Assembly (NCBI GenBank): GCA_016715885.1
Contig: JADJXL010000018.1
Span: forward strand, 310,001-374,000
DNA from: Polyangiaceae bacterium
Lineage (GTDB): Bacteria; Myxococcota_A; Polyangia; Polyangiales; Polyangiaceae
DNA length: 64,000 bases
Reading direction: 5' to 3'
The position numbers and the translations under genes were made by a program. How positions within the stretch are numbered: the stretch's first letter is position 1; the number at the start of each line of letters is the position of its first letter. Under the pieces are notes generated by a model. That model did not search any database. It saw only the letters and a program-made list of their open reading frames with translations, and was not told the DNA's origin. Positions 52,556-62,121 of this stretch are shown here, piece by piece.

Positions 52556-55384
52556 ATGCTCCGCCTTCGTTCTCTCGTTCTATCGTTTGCGCTCGCGCTC
52601 GCCGCCGTAGCTCCTTTGAACGTGCACGCTGAAGAGGCGGTAAAACCCGCTGTGAGCGCTTCGGACGACGACAAGGTCGACAAGGAAATCGAGCGGCTCT
52701 ACGAAGAAGGCAAGTACGATGCGGCCTTCGCTCTCGCGGAAAAACTCGTGGCCGAGCGCGAGGCGAAGCTGGGCAAGGAGCACCCGCGTACGGCCTCCGC
52801 CATTGCGGACCTTGGCACCATGAATCTTGTCAAGGGAAACGTCGCAGCGGCCGAACCGCTGCTGAAACGCGCGGTGGAATTGCTCGAAAAGGCCAAAGGA
52901 AGCGAAGACGCTCTGGCGACGGCCCTGTCGAACTTGGCGTCGCTGTATTCGACAAAAGGTGATCCGAAGCGCGCCATTGCGATGCTGCAGCGAGCCATGG
53001 GTCTCGAAGAAAAAGCTGGCGCTACGCGGGAATCCGAATATGCCTCGCTGCTCACGAAACTCGCGACGATTTACATAAAAATAAGCAAATTTTCCGAAGC
53101 AGAAAAATTGCTTTTGAAGGCCGTCAGCATCCATGAAAAACGTAATGCAGAGCGAGGCTTGTTCCTCGACTTGAGCAACCTCGGGTCGCTGTACCGCAAA
53201 ATGGGGGATTACATCAGAGCCGCAGATGCCTACAATCGCGCAGTACCGATCGCAAAACGTGCGTACGGTGAAAACCATCCGGAAGTGGGCAGACTCTTGC
53301 ACCTCATTGGGATGTTTCTTACGGGATCAGACCAATTCGAAAAGGCAGAAGATAATTATGCGCGCGCCGACAAAATCCTGGTCGGAGCCCTGGGCCGGCA
53401 TCATCCGGACGTGGCGGCGCTTTACAGCGACTGGGCACTTTTGCTCACGCGCACCGGCAAAATCGAAAAAGCGCTCGAATATCGCGACAAGGCGCAAACC
53501 ATCGAAGAAGAGTGGCTCGTCAATGCGCTCGCGAGCGGCACCGAGGAAGACAAATTGGCCTATGCTTCGCAGCTCGAAAAGAGCGTCGACCGGGTCGTGT
53601 CTTTTCAAATGAACATGGGCCTCGGCAACAAAGAGGTCACGCGTTTCGTTTTGCGAACGATATTGCGAAACAAGGCGCAAGCGCTCGAAGCGATGGCGGC
53701 TACGACGAGAGCCTTTCGCGAACGAATGACGTCCGAGGAGGACAAAAAGCGTTATGACGAGCTCGTGCGGGTGCGAGGCACGCTTGCGAGCATGTATACG
53801 CGCGGGCCGCGCGGACAAACCGTCGAGGAATTCCAAGCGGAGGTCGTCAAACTCACCCGCGAAGCCGACGCCATCGAAGCGGCGATGAGCAAGTGGGGAG
53901 CGTCCCGCCGTATCCCCATCCAAAATGTGACGATCGAATCCGTGGCTGAACGAATTCCAGAAGACGCGGCCTTGGTCGAATTGGTGCAGTATCGCCATCG
54001 TAGCGCGCATTTCTACAGCGCTGCATCCGAACGCGAATCCACGCCTCGATACATGGCCTACGTGCTGCGGCACAATGGTGACGTGTTACGCATTCAGTTC
54101 CCCGTGAGTGCGAGCGTCATCGAAGACAAAGTCGCGAAAATTCGTAAGGGCTTGCAGAATCCCGAAGACAAAAGGTTTTTCCAAGAATTGAATCTGCTTC
54201 ACGACATCATTTTTGTTCGTTTGCTGGGCGAGCTTCCCGGCGTGAAGCATTTACTGATTTCGCCCGATGGTGACCTTTCGCTCGTGCCCTTCGGTGCGCT
54301 CATTTCGCGGGATGGCCACTTTCTTGCCGAAAAGTATACCGTGACGTACTTGTCGAGCGGGCGGGATTTGTTGCAATTCGGGCAGCACGAGCTCGAGAGC
54401 TCCGCGCCGATGCTCGTGGCCAATCCCGATTACGACGCTCCGGGCGAAGCGGAGCAGGTGCCTCTGCCCGAAGCACCGCGAGGTTCGCTGCCCGTGCTCG
54501 CGCGCGTGAAGTTCACGCCACTTCCCGGAACGGCCCAAGAAGCGGAAGCCATCAACGACATCGTGCCCAATGCGCACCTCAAAGTTCAGGGCGTTGCAAC
54601 GGAAACTGCATTGAAGCAAGTGGCGGGGCCCAAAATTCTGCACGTCGCAACGCACGGGTTTTTCCTGGACGCTTCCGGAAAAGCTGCGAAAGGTAGCCGC
54701 GGCATCGAGCTCGATGTGCCCACGCATGCACTGCCCACCATAAAAACTGCACCACCCGAAGCGGAAGGCCCCAAAGTCGAAATTGTCAATCCCATGTTTC
54801 TTTCGGGTTTGGCGCTTGCTGGGGCCAATGTGCGAAAGGGACAAATGGATGACGGCATTTTGACGGCATACGAAGCGTCGGCACTCAATCTCACCGGCAC
54901 CGAGCTCGTCGTCCTGAGCGCTTGCGAAACGGGTGTCGGCACGCGTGTTGCGCGCGAGGGCGTGCGAGGGCTCCGCCGAGCGCTCGTGCTCGCAGGCGCG
55001 GAAACGCAAGTCATGAGCTTATGGCAAGTCGACGATGAAGCAACGCGGGACCTCATGACGAGTTTTTATCAAAATATGTACCGCAAAGGACTTGGACGCA
55101 GCGAAGCCATGCGTCAGGCGCAACTCGCACTTCTTGCGCAGCCCGAACGAAAACATCCATTTTATTGGGCGAGTTTCATTGTTTCGGGCAATTGGGGGCC
55201 GATATCGGGGACTGCATCCAGTTCGTCGGGTAAACCCGGTGTGATCGCACCGCCGGGCGGAGCCAAAGGTTGCGGTTGTCAATTGGCAGCTGTGGACAAG
55301 GACGATTTGGGGACTTCGATCATTGCGTTCGGGGTCGCGTTCGCAGCGATGCGTGGGCGGCGACGAAAACAGGCGAGGAATTAA
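52556..55384 (+). CDS. TPR-CHAT protein with signal peptide and MYXO-CTERM-like tail
   Basis: 942 residues. A signal peptide (LVLSFALALAAVAPLNVHA) is followed by about seven TPR units (45-330: YAEAE-type repeats such as AAEPLLKRAVELLEKAKG, AEKLLLKAVSIHEKRN). A helical linker leads to the CHAT domain (about 540-885). CHAT is a caspase-fold protease domain. The catalytic His is residue 700 in ILHVATHGFFLD and the Cys is residue 790 in VVLSACETGVGT, both intact. The C-terminus is GCGC, a hydrophobic segment and MRGRRRKQ, the myxobacterial sorting signal. It is thus predicted to be exported and surface-anchored, unusual for CHAT proteases, most of which are cytoplasmic. Substrate unknown. Confidence 0.9.
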   Translation: MLRLRSLVLSFALALAAVAPLNVHAEEAVKPAVSASDDDKVDKEIERLYEEGKYDAAFALAEKLVAEREAKLGKEHPRTASAIADLGTMNLVKGNVAAAEPLLKRAVELLEKAKGSEDALATALSNLASLYSTKGDPKRAIAMLQRAMGLEEKAGATRESEYASLLTKLATIYIKISKFSEAEKLLLKAVSIHEKRNAERGLFLDLSNLGSLYRKMGDYIRAADAYNRAVPIAKRAYGENHPEVGRLLHLIGMFLTGSDQFEKAEDNYARADKILVGALGRHHPDVAALYSDWALLLTRTGKIEKALEYRDKAQTIEEEWLVNALASGTEEDKLAYASQLEKSVDRVVSFQMNMGLGNKEVTRFVLRTILRNKAQALEAMAATTRAFRERMTSEEDKKRYDELVRVRGTLASMYTRGPRGQTVEEFQAEVVKLTREADAIEAAMSKWGASRRIPIQNVTIESVAERIPEDAALVELVQYRHRSAHFYSAASERESTPRYMAYVLRHNGDVLRIQFPVSASVIEDKVAKIRKGLQNPEDKRFFQELNLLHDIIFVRLLGELPGVKHLLISPDGDLSLVPFGALISRDGHFLAEKYTVTYLSSGRDLLQFGQHELESSAPMLVANPDYDAPGEAEQVPLPEAPRGSLPVLARVKFTPLPGTAQEAEAINDIVPNAHLKVQGVATETALKQVAGPKILHVATHGFFLDASGKAAKGSRGIELDVPTHALPTIKTAPPEAEGPKVEIVNPMFLSGLALAGANVRKGQMDDGILTAYEASALNLTGTELVVLSACETGVGTRVAREGVRGLRRALVLAGAETQVMSLWQVDDEATRDLMTSFYQNMYRKGLGRSEAMRQAQLALLAQPERKHPFYWASFIVSGNWGPISGTASSSSGKPGVIAPPGGAKGCGCQLAAVDKDDLGTSIIAFGVAFAAMRGRRRKQARN

Positions 55385-55409
55385 TACTACTGTGGGACAT
55401 TGGCCGCCC

Positions 55410-55444
55410 TACACGCACGCGCGGGGTTAAAACCCCGCGCTACA
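55410..55444. repeat. Dispersed palindromic repeat, copy 1 (inverted relative to copy 2)
   Basis: GCGCGGGGTT-AA-AACCCCGCGC is a 22-bp palindrome (55419-55440) flanked by tacacgcac and taca. The whole block is the reverse complement of 55594-55627. It begins 26 bp after the CHAT stop. Confidence 0.75.
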
Positions 55445-55593
55445 CGATAAAAAGTCCCTCACTGCCGTTCGGGACTGGCGTTGTTCGATCTCGGATCGTT
55501 ATCGAGAACCCCGGCCGATTTCGCAATAGATTGCATGTCTCACAATGCGGCGTGAGGCTAGTCCGAGCGCGGTAGCGCGAGGACTTCTTGTAA

Positions 55594-55672
55594 TGTAGCG
55601 CGGGGTTTTAACCCCGCGCGTGCGTGCGGTGACGCACTACGCCTCGAGTTGTGAGATAGTCTCTTTGACCCG
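55594..55672. repeat. Dispersed palindromic repeat, copy 2
   Basis: The same palindrome as copy 1 in opposite orientation (55598-55619), extended by gtgcgtgcggtgacgcacta and then gagttgtgagatagtctctt. That extension recurs at 60480-60630 in both orientations. The pair with copy 1 encloses 150 bp of unrecognised sequence (55445-55593), an arrangement like a small non-autonomous element, though no terminal duplication was found. Confidence 0.7.
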
Positions 55673-55681
55673 CGGTGTGGT

Positions 55682-57436
55682 CTAACCGCGCCCGAATCTT
55701 ACGAGTCTGCCTGGCGTTTGGCCGGTGAAACGACCGTGTTCGGCGACGACCGTGCCGCTCACGAGCGTCGCGACGTATCCTTCGGCATGTTGCATGAGGC
55801 GCTGGCCACCGGCGGGCAAATCGCGCTTCATGGCTGGATGCAAAAGGCGCAGGTTGTCGAGGTCGATGATGTTGATGTCCGCTTTTTGACCGGGCGCAAT
55901 CGCGCCGCGGTCGTGCAAACCCAGGTGCCGAGCCGTATCGAATGCCTGCATTTGGATGGCTCGTTCGAGTGATATTCCGCTATCGGCGTGATCGCGCCCC
56001 CAATGCGACACCAAAAACGTCGGGAAACTCGCGTCACAAATGGTACCCACATGCGCACCGGCATCTCCGAGGCCCGGCAATGCGAGTGGGTGCATGAGCA
56101 TGCGACGAACGACGTCGAGGTTCATTTCGGTGTAGTTGTAGAGCGGGAAGTACAAGAGCGCTTGGCCGTCATTTTCGAGCAGCGCGTCGTAGACGACGGC
56201 GAGCACGGGTTTTCCGCTGCGAATGGCCTCCCCCGCGAGGCTCGTTTGGACGTTCGGTGCGTAATTGGGCGATTCGCCCAAGCGGAAGAGGCGCATGGCG
56301 ATGAGGTCGAGGTTTGCCAAGAAAAAGTCCGCGAGCGGGGGCAAGGGGCTACCGTCACCAGCCACTTTATCGCTCTTTTCTGCCAAAATGGTAGCGCGAA
56401 TGGCGGGATCACGCATTTTCGCGGCGCGCTCGGCGAGCGGAATTTTTGCTATCGACTTGTACGTGGGAAAACCCATGAATGGATTGAACGTCGCGGTCAA
56501 GCCGAGCATGACACCAATGGCACGAGGTGCCACTTGGCAGCGGATATCCAATCCTGCTCGAACGGCCGCCTGGGCGCGCTCGAAAATTGATTCCCATTGA
56601 CGAGCGGCGTGGTCGCGCTGCATCGTCGATACGCTCAAGGGGCGCCCGGCGCTTTGCGCCATTTGCTCGAGCAAGTCGAATTCGTGGGAAAACCGATCCG
56701 GGCCTTGCATCATGTCGAAATCGCTGACGGCTTGCAAAACGCCGTGCGAAAGTCCTTCGAAGGCGCGAACGATTCCATTGAGCTCGTTGCCGCGCGCTTC
56801 GGATGCGGGCGTGGGTTTGCCCGTAGCGCTGCGATGATTGTCACTGCGGCCCGTGGAAAAACCTGCGGCACCACTTGTGAGCGCATCGCGCAACAGCGCG
56901 CGCATGGCCGCGATGTCGTCGTCCGTGGCGGCTTCTTCGGCAACGGCGCGATCTCCCATGACATACACGCGCAGCGCATCGTGCGGCACTTGGCAAATGT
57001 AATCGATGGTGCGCGGCGTTTTGGCGAGCACATCCATGTATTCTGAAAAACTTTCCCAACCCCACGTAATTCCTTCGGAAAGAGCCGAACCAGGGATGTC
57101 TTCGACGCCTTCCATCAGCGTGATGAGTTTGTCATGGTCTGACGGGCGCACGGGGGCAAACCCCACGCCGCAGTTCCCCATGACGCACGTCGTGACGCCG
57201 TGGACGACGGAAGGTTCCAGCAGTGGATCCCAGGAAATTTGGCCATCGTAATGCGTATGGATGTCGGTAAAACCCGGTGCAACGATGGCTCCGCGCGCGT
57301 CGAGGACGCGGCGCGCATTTTCAGGGCAAGCACCGACGTCGACGATTTTTCCGTCACGAATACCGATATCACCGCCGAAGCGCGTTTTGCCCGTTCCGTC
57401 GCAAATGAGCCCACCAACGATCTTCACGTCGTACAT
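55682..57436 (-). CDS. N-acyl-D-amino-acid deacylase (D-aminoacylase) family amidohydrolase
   Basis: 584 residues, ATG 57436 ([18 protein letters not shown]). The metal-binding HxH is [17 protein letters not shown] Cys ligand typical of D-aminoacylases is in [14 protein letters not shown]. Later landmarks are [46 protein letters not shown] (His and Asp) and [16 protein letters not shown]. The best match is the D-aminoacylase/N-acyl-D-glutamate deacylase subgroup of the amidohydrolase superfamily. Likely reaction: removal of acyl groups from N-acyl-D-amino acids; exact substrate unproven. No signal peptide, so cytoplasmic. Confidence 0.9.
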   Translation of the reverse strand: MYDVKIVGGLICDGTGKTRFGGDIGIRDGKIVDVGACPENARRVLDARGAIVAPGFTDIHTHYDGQISWDPLLEPSVVHGVTTCVMGNCGVGFAPVRPSDHDKLITLMEGVEDIPGSALSEGITWGWESFSEYMDVLAKTPRTIDYICQVPHDALRVYVMGDRAVAEEAATDDDIAAMRALLRDALTSGAAGFSTGRSDNHRSATGKPTPASEARGNELNGIVRAFEGLSHGVLQAVSDFDMMQGPDRFSHEFDLLEQMAQSAGRPLSVSTMQRDHAARQWESIFERAQAAVRAGLDIRCQVAPRAIGVMLGLTATFNPFMGFPTYKSIAKIPLAERAAKMRDPAIRATILAEKSDKVAGDGSPLPPLADFFLANLDLIAMRLFRLGESPNYAPNVQTSLAGEAIRSGKPVLAVVYDALLENDGQALLYFPLYNYTEMNLDVVRRMLMHPLALPGLGDAGAHVGTICDASFPTFLVSHWGRDHADSGISLERAIQMQAFDTARHLGLHDRGAIAPGQKADINIIDLDNLRLLHPAMKRDLPAGGQRLMQHAEGYVATLVSGTVVAEHGRFTGQTPGRLVRFGRG

Positions 57437-57490
57437 GGCGGCGATCATCGCCGAGACGGGACAGCGTGGCAAGCGCCTATTGCCGGTGGT

Positions 57491-58507
57491 TCACTGTTTG
57501 CGAATCTTGTCGACGAGCTCGGGATCGATGTGTGGGTTGAAACTTCCGCGCTTGATGGTATCGGGGAGTTTGATGACGTAATCGGGATGATCCCACTGGG
57601 AGCGGTCGGTCCACTGGCCGGATTTCACACGGAATTTGTCGCCTTCCCATACGCCTTCGAGGTCGTAGGTGTATTCGCGGGAATCTTCGTGCGTGCCGAC
57701 GAAATCGCGGTCCTCGACGTGTGGGCTGGCGAGGAACAGCCACGTTTGCACGCGGGCGATATTGGGGCTGCCTTCTACACGCGAAACACGGGTCATGACT
57801 TTCCACGCCGGTTCGTTCCATACCTCGGGCCCAGGATCTTCGTCGATGATGAACGCGCGCTTTTTGCCAATGAGCTCGGTTTCGACGACTTCGTGGAATA
57901 AATTCGGAGCCACATCCGCATATTCGTCGTCCCATTCGCCATTGAAGCGATCGCCGATGATGGTCAATGGGTCGATGTTTTCGTATGTTTTCAAGAGGAG
58001 CGCCTTCAAGTCTCCGACGCGGAAAAGGAGCTGCCCGTGGCTCTGCATCCTCGCTGGTTCAGGCTCCATGACGGAAGCAATGGCCCATGCGTCGCAGAGA
58101 CCAGACCACGAGACGGCGCGCGGATCGTAGAGCGAGCTGCGTTCGTAGGCGGCTGCCGACGTGCGTCGATTGAGTGTGAGGGCAAAGGCGTCGTATTTCT
58201 GGAGCGGCGCCAATTCATTCATTTTCCCTTCGAAGAGGGTATCTTGCCAATGCGGATACCACCAAGACGACCAGGGTTTGCGTTTCGCCTCGGCCGAACG
58301 TTCACCCGCGGTTATCACGTAGTTCGTTTTGTTCTTGTCATCGACTATCGGATCGTCACCTCCATCCGTTGGACAGTTTTCCCCTCCTGCGTCTGCACAC
58401 GTGCCATGGACCGACGTAATGGTCGTGGAAGCAATGGGTTCATTGCAGCCGATGGCCACGATCGATGCTACGAAAACGCCAGAGGGAATGGTGTAACGAA
58501 TCGCCAT
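57491..58507 (-). CDS. Lipoprotein resembling transglutaminase-elicitor proteins
   Basis: 338 residues, ATG 58507 behind AAGGAGA. The lipobox is ASIVAIGC. A polar linker with paired Cys (CADAGGENCPTDGG) follows. The core contains WSGLCDAWAIASVMEPEPAR, with a Cys in a setting like the oomycete transglutaminase elicitor (TGase_elicitor), where Cys-x-x-Trp and EPEP are conserved. Possible His partners lie in VAPNLFHEVVETEL. Other aromatic-rich blocks (SSWWYPHWQDTLFEGKMNEL, WLFLASPHVEDRDFVG) fit an extracellular beta fold. Protein cross-linking is inferred only from this resemblance. It lies downstream of the 58609 gene on the same strand. Confidence 0.6.
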   Translation of the reverse strand: MAIRYTIPSGVFVASIVAIGCNEPIASTTITSVHGTCADAGGENCPTDGGDDPIVDDKNKTNYVITAGERSAEAKRKPWSSWWYPHWQDTLFEGKMNELAPLQKYDAFALTLNRRTSAAAYERSSLYDPRAVSWSGLCDAWAIASVMEPEPARMQSHGQLLFRVGDLKALLLKTYENIDPLTIIGDRFNGEWDDEYADVAPNLFHEVVETELIGKKRAFIIDEDPGPEVWNEPAWKVMTRVSRVEGSPNIARVQTWLFLASPHVEDRDFVGTHEDSREYTYDLEGVWEGDKFRVKSGQWTDRSQWDHPDYVIKLPDTIKRGSFNPHIDPELVDKIRKQ

Positions 58508-58562
58508 GAGCGGTCTCCTTGGAATCGGTTTGTCCGGATGCTCAAGGGGATGGTGGGGGGAG

Positions 58563-58597
58563 GGGGCGACCGCACCCGATTGAGACGCGGTCGCCCC
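58563..58597 (-). terminator. Strong GC hairpin between two minus-strand genes
   Basis: GGGGCGACCGC (58563-58573) and GCGGTCGCCCC (58587-58597) form a perfect 11-bp stem with a 13-nt loop. It lies 11 bp beyond the stop at 58609. No U run follows on the minus strand, so it may be a factor-dependent terminator, an attenuator, or an mRNA end stabiliser before the lipoprotein gene. Confidence 0.5.
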
Positions 58598-58608
58598 GAA
58601 GCGCACGC

Positions 58609-59190
58609 CTAGCGCTCCTTGCGAGGTTGGACGCTGGCAGGAGCCTTGCCGCCAACCAACGCCTTCGAGCCCTTGATGAGCTCCGGCGAGGCGCACATAT
58701 TGTATACGTTTCCGGTTTCGACGCGCGTCGCAAGCGCCTTGTTCGACACGAGATCCTGGTCGACTCGGCCCTTGCAGAAGTCGTTCATCGAGCCCTTGTG
58801 GGCCATGAGCTCTTGGCACGTCAATGCAAAGCTCTTCGTGTACGTCACTTGCACTTCCTTCAGGCGCGGACACGCCGTCTGGAGGGCATTCATCGGAATC
58901 GCGTTCTCTTGCCGAATCACGTAGAACTTGTCCGAAGACAACGACGCGACGAGGCTTCGACGATTGTCGATTTCCATTTTGTCGGATTGATCGGCTTCCC
59001 AAATGAATTGGGTATCCTCGCAGGTCAGCCGAATGGCGTTCGGTTGACGCTGCGTCTGGAAAGCAGCCGGATTCTGACACGCCTGGACCATTTGATCCCA
59101 GGACAATTGACGCTGTTGGCCTTCCGCACTGGCCACAGAGCCAATCGCCAAGACCCCCACGAATGCGCTGGCCGCGATGAACTTGAGCAT
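58609..59190 (-). CDS. Small exported protein of unknown function
   Basis: 193 residues, ATG 59190 with GGAGGAGG just upstream, one of the strongest ribosome sites here. The signal peptide is MLKFIAASAFVGVLAIGSVA followed by SAEG. The mature part has six Cys at regular distances (VQACQNPAAF, RLTCEDTQFIW, LQTACPRLKEV, ALTCQELMAHKG, NDFCKGRV, YNMCASPELI), suggesting three disulphides. No family is recognised. The frame is open upstream of 59190 for another 500 bp, but that part looks non-coding. Confidence 0.78.
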   Translation of the reverse strand: MLKFIAASAFVGVLAIGSVASAEGQQRQLSWDQMVQACQNPAAFQTQRQPNAIRLTCEDTQFIWEADQSDKMEIDNRRSLVASLSSDKFYVIRQENAIPMNALQTACPRLKEVQVTYTKSFALTCQELMAHKGSMNDFCKGRVDQDLVSNKALATRVETGNVYNMCASPELIKGSKALVGGKAPASVQPRKER

Positions 59191-59726
59191 GACGATCCTC
59201 CTCCACGTTCCAGCGTGAATATCAAACCAAACGAGCGCGCCCCGTCTGGCTCGACCACGCCCGATGACACGATTGCAAGCAGCTTGCCGCGGCGACCAAA
59301 ACGTCGAGTAGCGGCCAATTCTGAGGCTATTGGCGACGTCGAGCCCCAAAATGAGGGTCGCACCATCCATGGCGGACGTAACCCCGAAGGTACGCCGCGC
59401 ACATAGACCGGCACGGAATCTCACGCCCGGCCGACAATTGATTCGCACACGCGGTAACGACCCGAAGATCAACGCAAAGACGCAAAGACGGCGGGGCGCA
59501 AAGCTGTAGTCCCTGCACTGTCCAAGCGTGGATCGAAATGTCGATGACGATGAGATCCGCGGATGACTCGACACGGGCGCACAACCAACAGACCGCAGAC
59601 GTGTGACCGTAATGTAAAGTACGATTGACGTGGGGTACGGGCGTAGGCTCCAGCGTCCTGCGCGGACGTAAGTGAATCCGAGCAGAAACTTCGACAACGG
59701 CTTGAAGGTGCGCTAATCGGAGCGCC
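59191..59726. other. Long intergenic region between divergent genes
   Basis: About 535 bp with no gene-like frame. It contains a short repeat, acgcaaagacgcaaagacgg followed by gcgcaaag (near 59473-59505). The promoters of the divergent genes at 59190 and 59727 must lie here. No riboswitch or RNA gene was recognised. Confidence 0.5.
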
Positions 59727-60416
59727 GTGGACACACTACGCGAGATACTCTACCGCCTGCGTGACGTACTTCCGTGGGGCAACATCGAAGCGCTCCTTAC
59801 GTGGGGTGGCTATCCAGTCCTGATGGCAATCATTTTTGCCGAAACTGGGCTGTTGATCGGCTTTTTCCTGCCCGGCGACTCGCTGCTCGTCACGACGGGC
59901 GTGCTCATCAATGCCGAACAAATCAATCCATTCGGAGTGTCCACATTTGCCAATCTCTTGCTGATGAACGTCGTGCTTTCCGTCATGGCCATCATTGGCG
60001 ATACGGTGGGATATTCGATTGGATACAAGGCAGGCCCGAAAATCTTTACGCGCGAGCAAAGCCTGTTCTTCCGGAAAGATTATCTCGTCGCCACGCAAAA
60101 GTTTTACGAAAAGCATGGCGGCAAAACCATCGTTCTTGCGCGCTTCATGCCCTTCGCTCGGACGTTTGCCCCCGTCGTCGCCGGTGTTGGGCAAATGAGT
60201 TACAAGAGGTTTCTCTCGTACAACATTTTCGGCGGAATCGGCTGGGTCGCGTCGATGACGTTTCTCGGCTATTACCTCGGCAAAGTGCTCGGGGCGAAGC
60301 AAATCGAAAAGGTCGTCATTTTGATCATCGTCATTTCGGTATTGCCGCCCATCATCGGTGCCATTCGCGCCCATCGCGCGGCGAAAAAGAATGACAGCGA
60401 AAAGCCGGCGGTTTGA
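59727..60416 (+). CDS. DedA-family membrane protein
   Basis: 229 residues, GTG start at 59727 with GGAG upstream. Landmarks of the DedA/SNARE-associated family are AIIFAETGLLIGFFLPGDSL near the N-terminus and VLARFMPFARTFAPVVAGVG, which holds the conserved Arg pair. YNIFGGIGWVASMTFLGYYLG is also typical. Four to six hydrophobic segments and re-entrant helices are expected. Members act as lipid scramblases or undecaprenyl-phosphate flippases and support membrane potential; the exact role here is inferred. It stands alone, followed by repeat DNA. Confidence 0.94.
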   Translation: MDTLREILYRLRDVLPWGNIEALLTWGGYPVLMAIIFAETGLLIGFFLPGDSLLVTTGVLINAEQINPFGVSTFANLLLMNVVLSVMAIIGDTVGYSIGYKAGPKIFTREQSLFFRKDYLVATQKFYEKHGGKTIVLARFMPFARTFAPVVAGVGQMSYKRFLSYNIFGGIGWVASMTFLGYYLGKVLGAKQIEKVVILIIVISVLPPIIGAIRAHRAAKKNDSEKPAV

Positions 60417-60479
60417 AGGCGGGTCACAAACCGGGAGCAAGCCAGCCATTCGAACTCGGGGGATATGAGCGCTAACTTA

Positions 60480-60630
60480 ACCCGCTTGCACCCCCGCGCG
60501 GGGTTTTAGAGGTTGTCTCACAACTCCAGGCGTAGTGTGTCGCCGCACGCCCGCGCGGGGTTTCAACCCCGCGCGTGCAAGCGGTACGCTGCCACCGGCC
60601 GAGTTTTGAGACAGCTTCTTTAACCCGGGG
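60480..60630. repeat. Dispersed palindromic repeat, copy 3 (compound)
   Basis: The palindrome GCGCGGGGTTTCAACCCCGCGC lies at 60553-60574. An outer pair, ccgcttgcac (60482-60491) and gtgcaagcgg (60575-60584), encloses it. The part tctcacaactccaggcgtag matches the reverse complement of 55640-55660. The tail gagttttgagacagcttctt matches 55645-55664 in the same orientation. So two units lie head to head. It starts about 60 bp after the DedA stop. Confidence 0.7.
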
Positions 60631-60647
60631 CGCCCGGGGGCCCCGCT

Positions 60648-61499
60648 TCAGTTCGTGATGGCTTTGAGGTCCAGCATTTCTTCGACGCTGGGCACGACGA
60701 TCAAGTCACAACGACGGTTCTTCTGTCGACCTTCGTCGGTGTCGTTCGGAGCGATCGGATCGGTGTCGCCAAACCCAGCAGCACTCCAGCGCTCGATGGG
60801 CAGTTGCCCGCCCTTCTCACTCACGAGGAAGAGAAGCACTTCGCGCGCACGCATGAGGGACAAACCCCAGTTGTCGCGGAAAATGCCGCCTGCAAGAGGC
60901 TTCGAGTCCGTGTGTCCGGCGACTTGGTAGTCGCGTCCCTTGAGCGACGCGTCCGCGTTGATGATCCCTGCAACCTTCGTGAGGATCTCCTGGCCCTCTT
61001 TCTTGAGCGTTTCACGGCCCGAGTCGAAGAGCACGTCGCCGGGGAGCGAAATGACCATGCGGTTCTTGCGAATGTTCACCGCCAAACCCAGCTTGGTGAG
61101 CTCGTCGAGCTTCTTGCGAAGCATTTCGAATCGAGCCTTGATCTGCTCGAGCTGCTTGGCGCGCGCCTTGTACTCGGCCAGCGCCTTCTCACGCTCTTCG
61201 AGCGTCGAGCTGAGTGACGACACGCGAGTCGCTGCGTTCTGCAGATCCTCGTTCAGCTTCTTCATGTCGAAGCCCGCGGCCTCGAGCTTCTTCCTCAGCT
61301 CTTCGGCCCTCGCCTGCTCGCCACGAAGCTCCTCTTCGAGCGCCGCTTGCCGCGCCTTCGCCTTCGAGGCTTCGTCGTTCTTCTCGGCCAAAAGCTTATT
61401 GTACTTGTCGAGCTGCGCCTGCCACTCCTCTTCGGAGTAGCCGCACCCGAGCACGATCGTGGCTGCAAGGGTGCATGCGGCCAATGTTCGCAACTGCAT
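60648..61499 (-). CDS. OmpA-family lipoprotein with coiled-coil stalk
   Basis: 283 residues, ATG 61499 with GGGAGA upstream. The lipobox is TIVLGC. Residues 25-145 are an unbroken coiled coil (EEWQAQLDKYNKLLAEKNDE, EELRGEQARAEELRKKLEA). The C-terminal OmpA-like peptidoglycan-binding domain (about 160-275) has LPGDVLFDSGRETLKKEG, VAGHTDSKPLAGG, LSLMRAREVLLFLV and FGDTDPIAPNDTDEGRQKN; the Asp and Arg that hold diaminopimelate are in the expected places. It should bridge the outer membrane and the cell wall. The coiled coil may act as a spacer. No Tol or Pal partner lies close. Confidence 0.92.
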   Translation of the reverse strand: MQLRTLAACTLAATIVLGCGYSEEEWQAQLDKYNKLLAEKNDEASKAKARQAALEEELRGEQARAEELRKKLEAAGFDMKKLNEDLQNAATRVSSLSSTLEEREKALAEYKARAKQLEQIKARFEMLRKKLDELTKLGLAVNIRKNRMVISLPGDVLFDSGRETLKKEGQEILTKVAGIINADASLKGRDYQVAGHTDSKPLAGGIFRDNWGLSLMRAREVLLFLVSEKGGQLPIERWSAAGFGDTDPIAPNDTDEGRQKNRRCDLIVVPSVEEMLDLKAITN

Positions 61500-62121
61500 G
61501 ACGATCTCCCAATGCAACCGCGCGAGTCGCTCGCCAGGCTGCTTTTCCGCAAACTAGCGAGGTCGCGCGCGACGGGAAAGATCAAATCGAATTTCTTGCG
61601 CACCGAGCTCGCGTGCCGATCTCGGTTCGGAGGTCGAGACACGCTGGTGGACACGTGAAATCGTGCCTGGATGTGGGGCTTTTTGCTCGCCTATTGCCAA
61701 ACGCCCGTCGGCTTTCGTTGCGAGCACCACCTAGAGCTCGGTCGCGCGTCGACGGTGGTCGGGGACGAGCTTTCCGTGAGGCAAGGGAACCGTCACGGAC
61801 AGCGTGCATCGCCGAGGACGGCGAACAGGACGAATACAAACGAGCAGTGTACGAGACGAACCCGTACGAGACGAACCTGCGACGTACTAGAAAGACAAAC
61901 GCGAGGGGGTAGGTCGTTTTCCGATGATCCCAGGGAACAAGCTCTAGCGGAACACCATCACGTTCCGATGGTCGACCTCGTGCACACAGGGGAGATCGTG
62001 CGCAGTTGTCGAGATCGCACGGCTCTTTGCGGTTCGTCGCGGAGAGCAGGTGAGAGGACGCAGACGAACGCGTTTGTCTCGGGTCGCCGCGTGCTCGGCT
62101 CACTACGTCGAAAGGTGTGCA
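61500..62121. other. Long intergenic region without recognised gene
   Basis: About 620 bp between divergent genes. It contains a short tandem duplication, tacgagacgaacc twice near 61849-61876. Several frames stay open because of base composition, but none resembles a protein. No RNA gene or riboswitch was identified. Confidence 0.5.
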
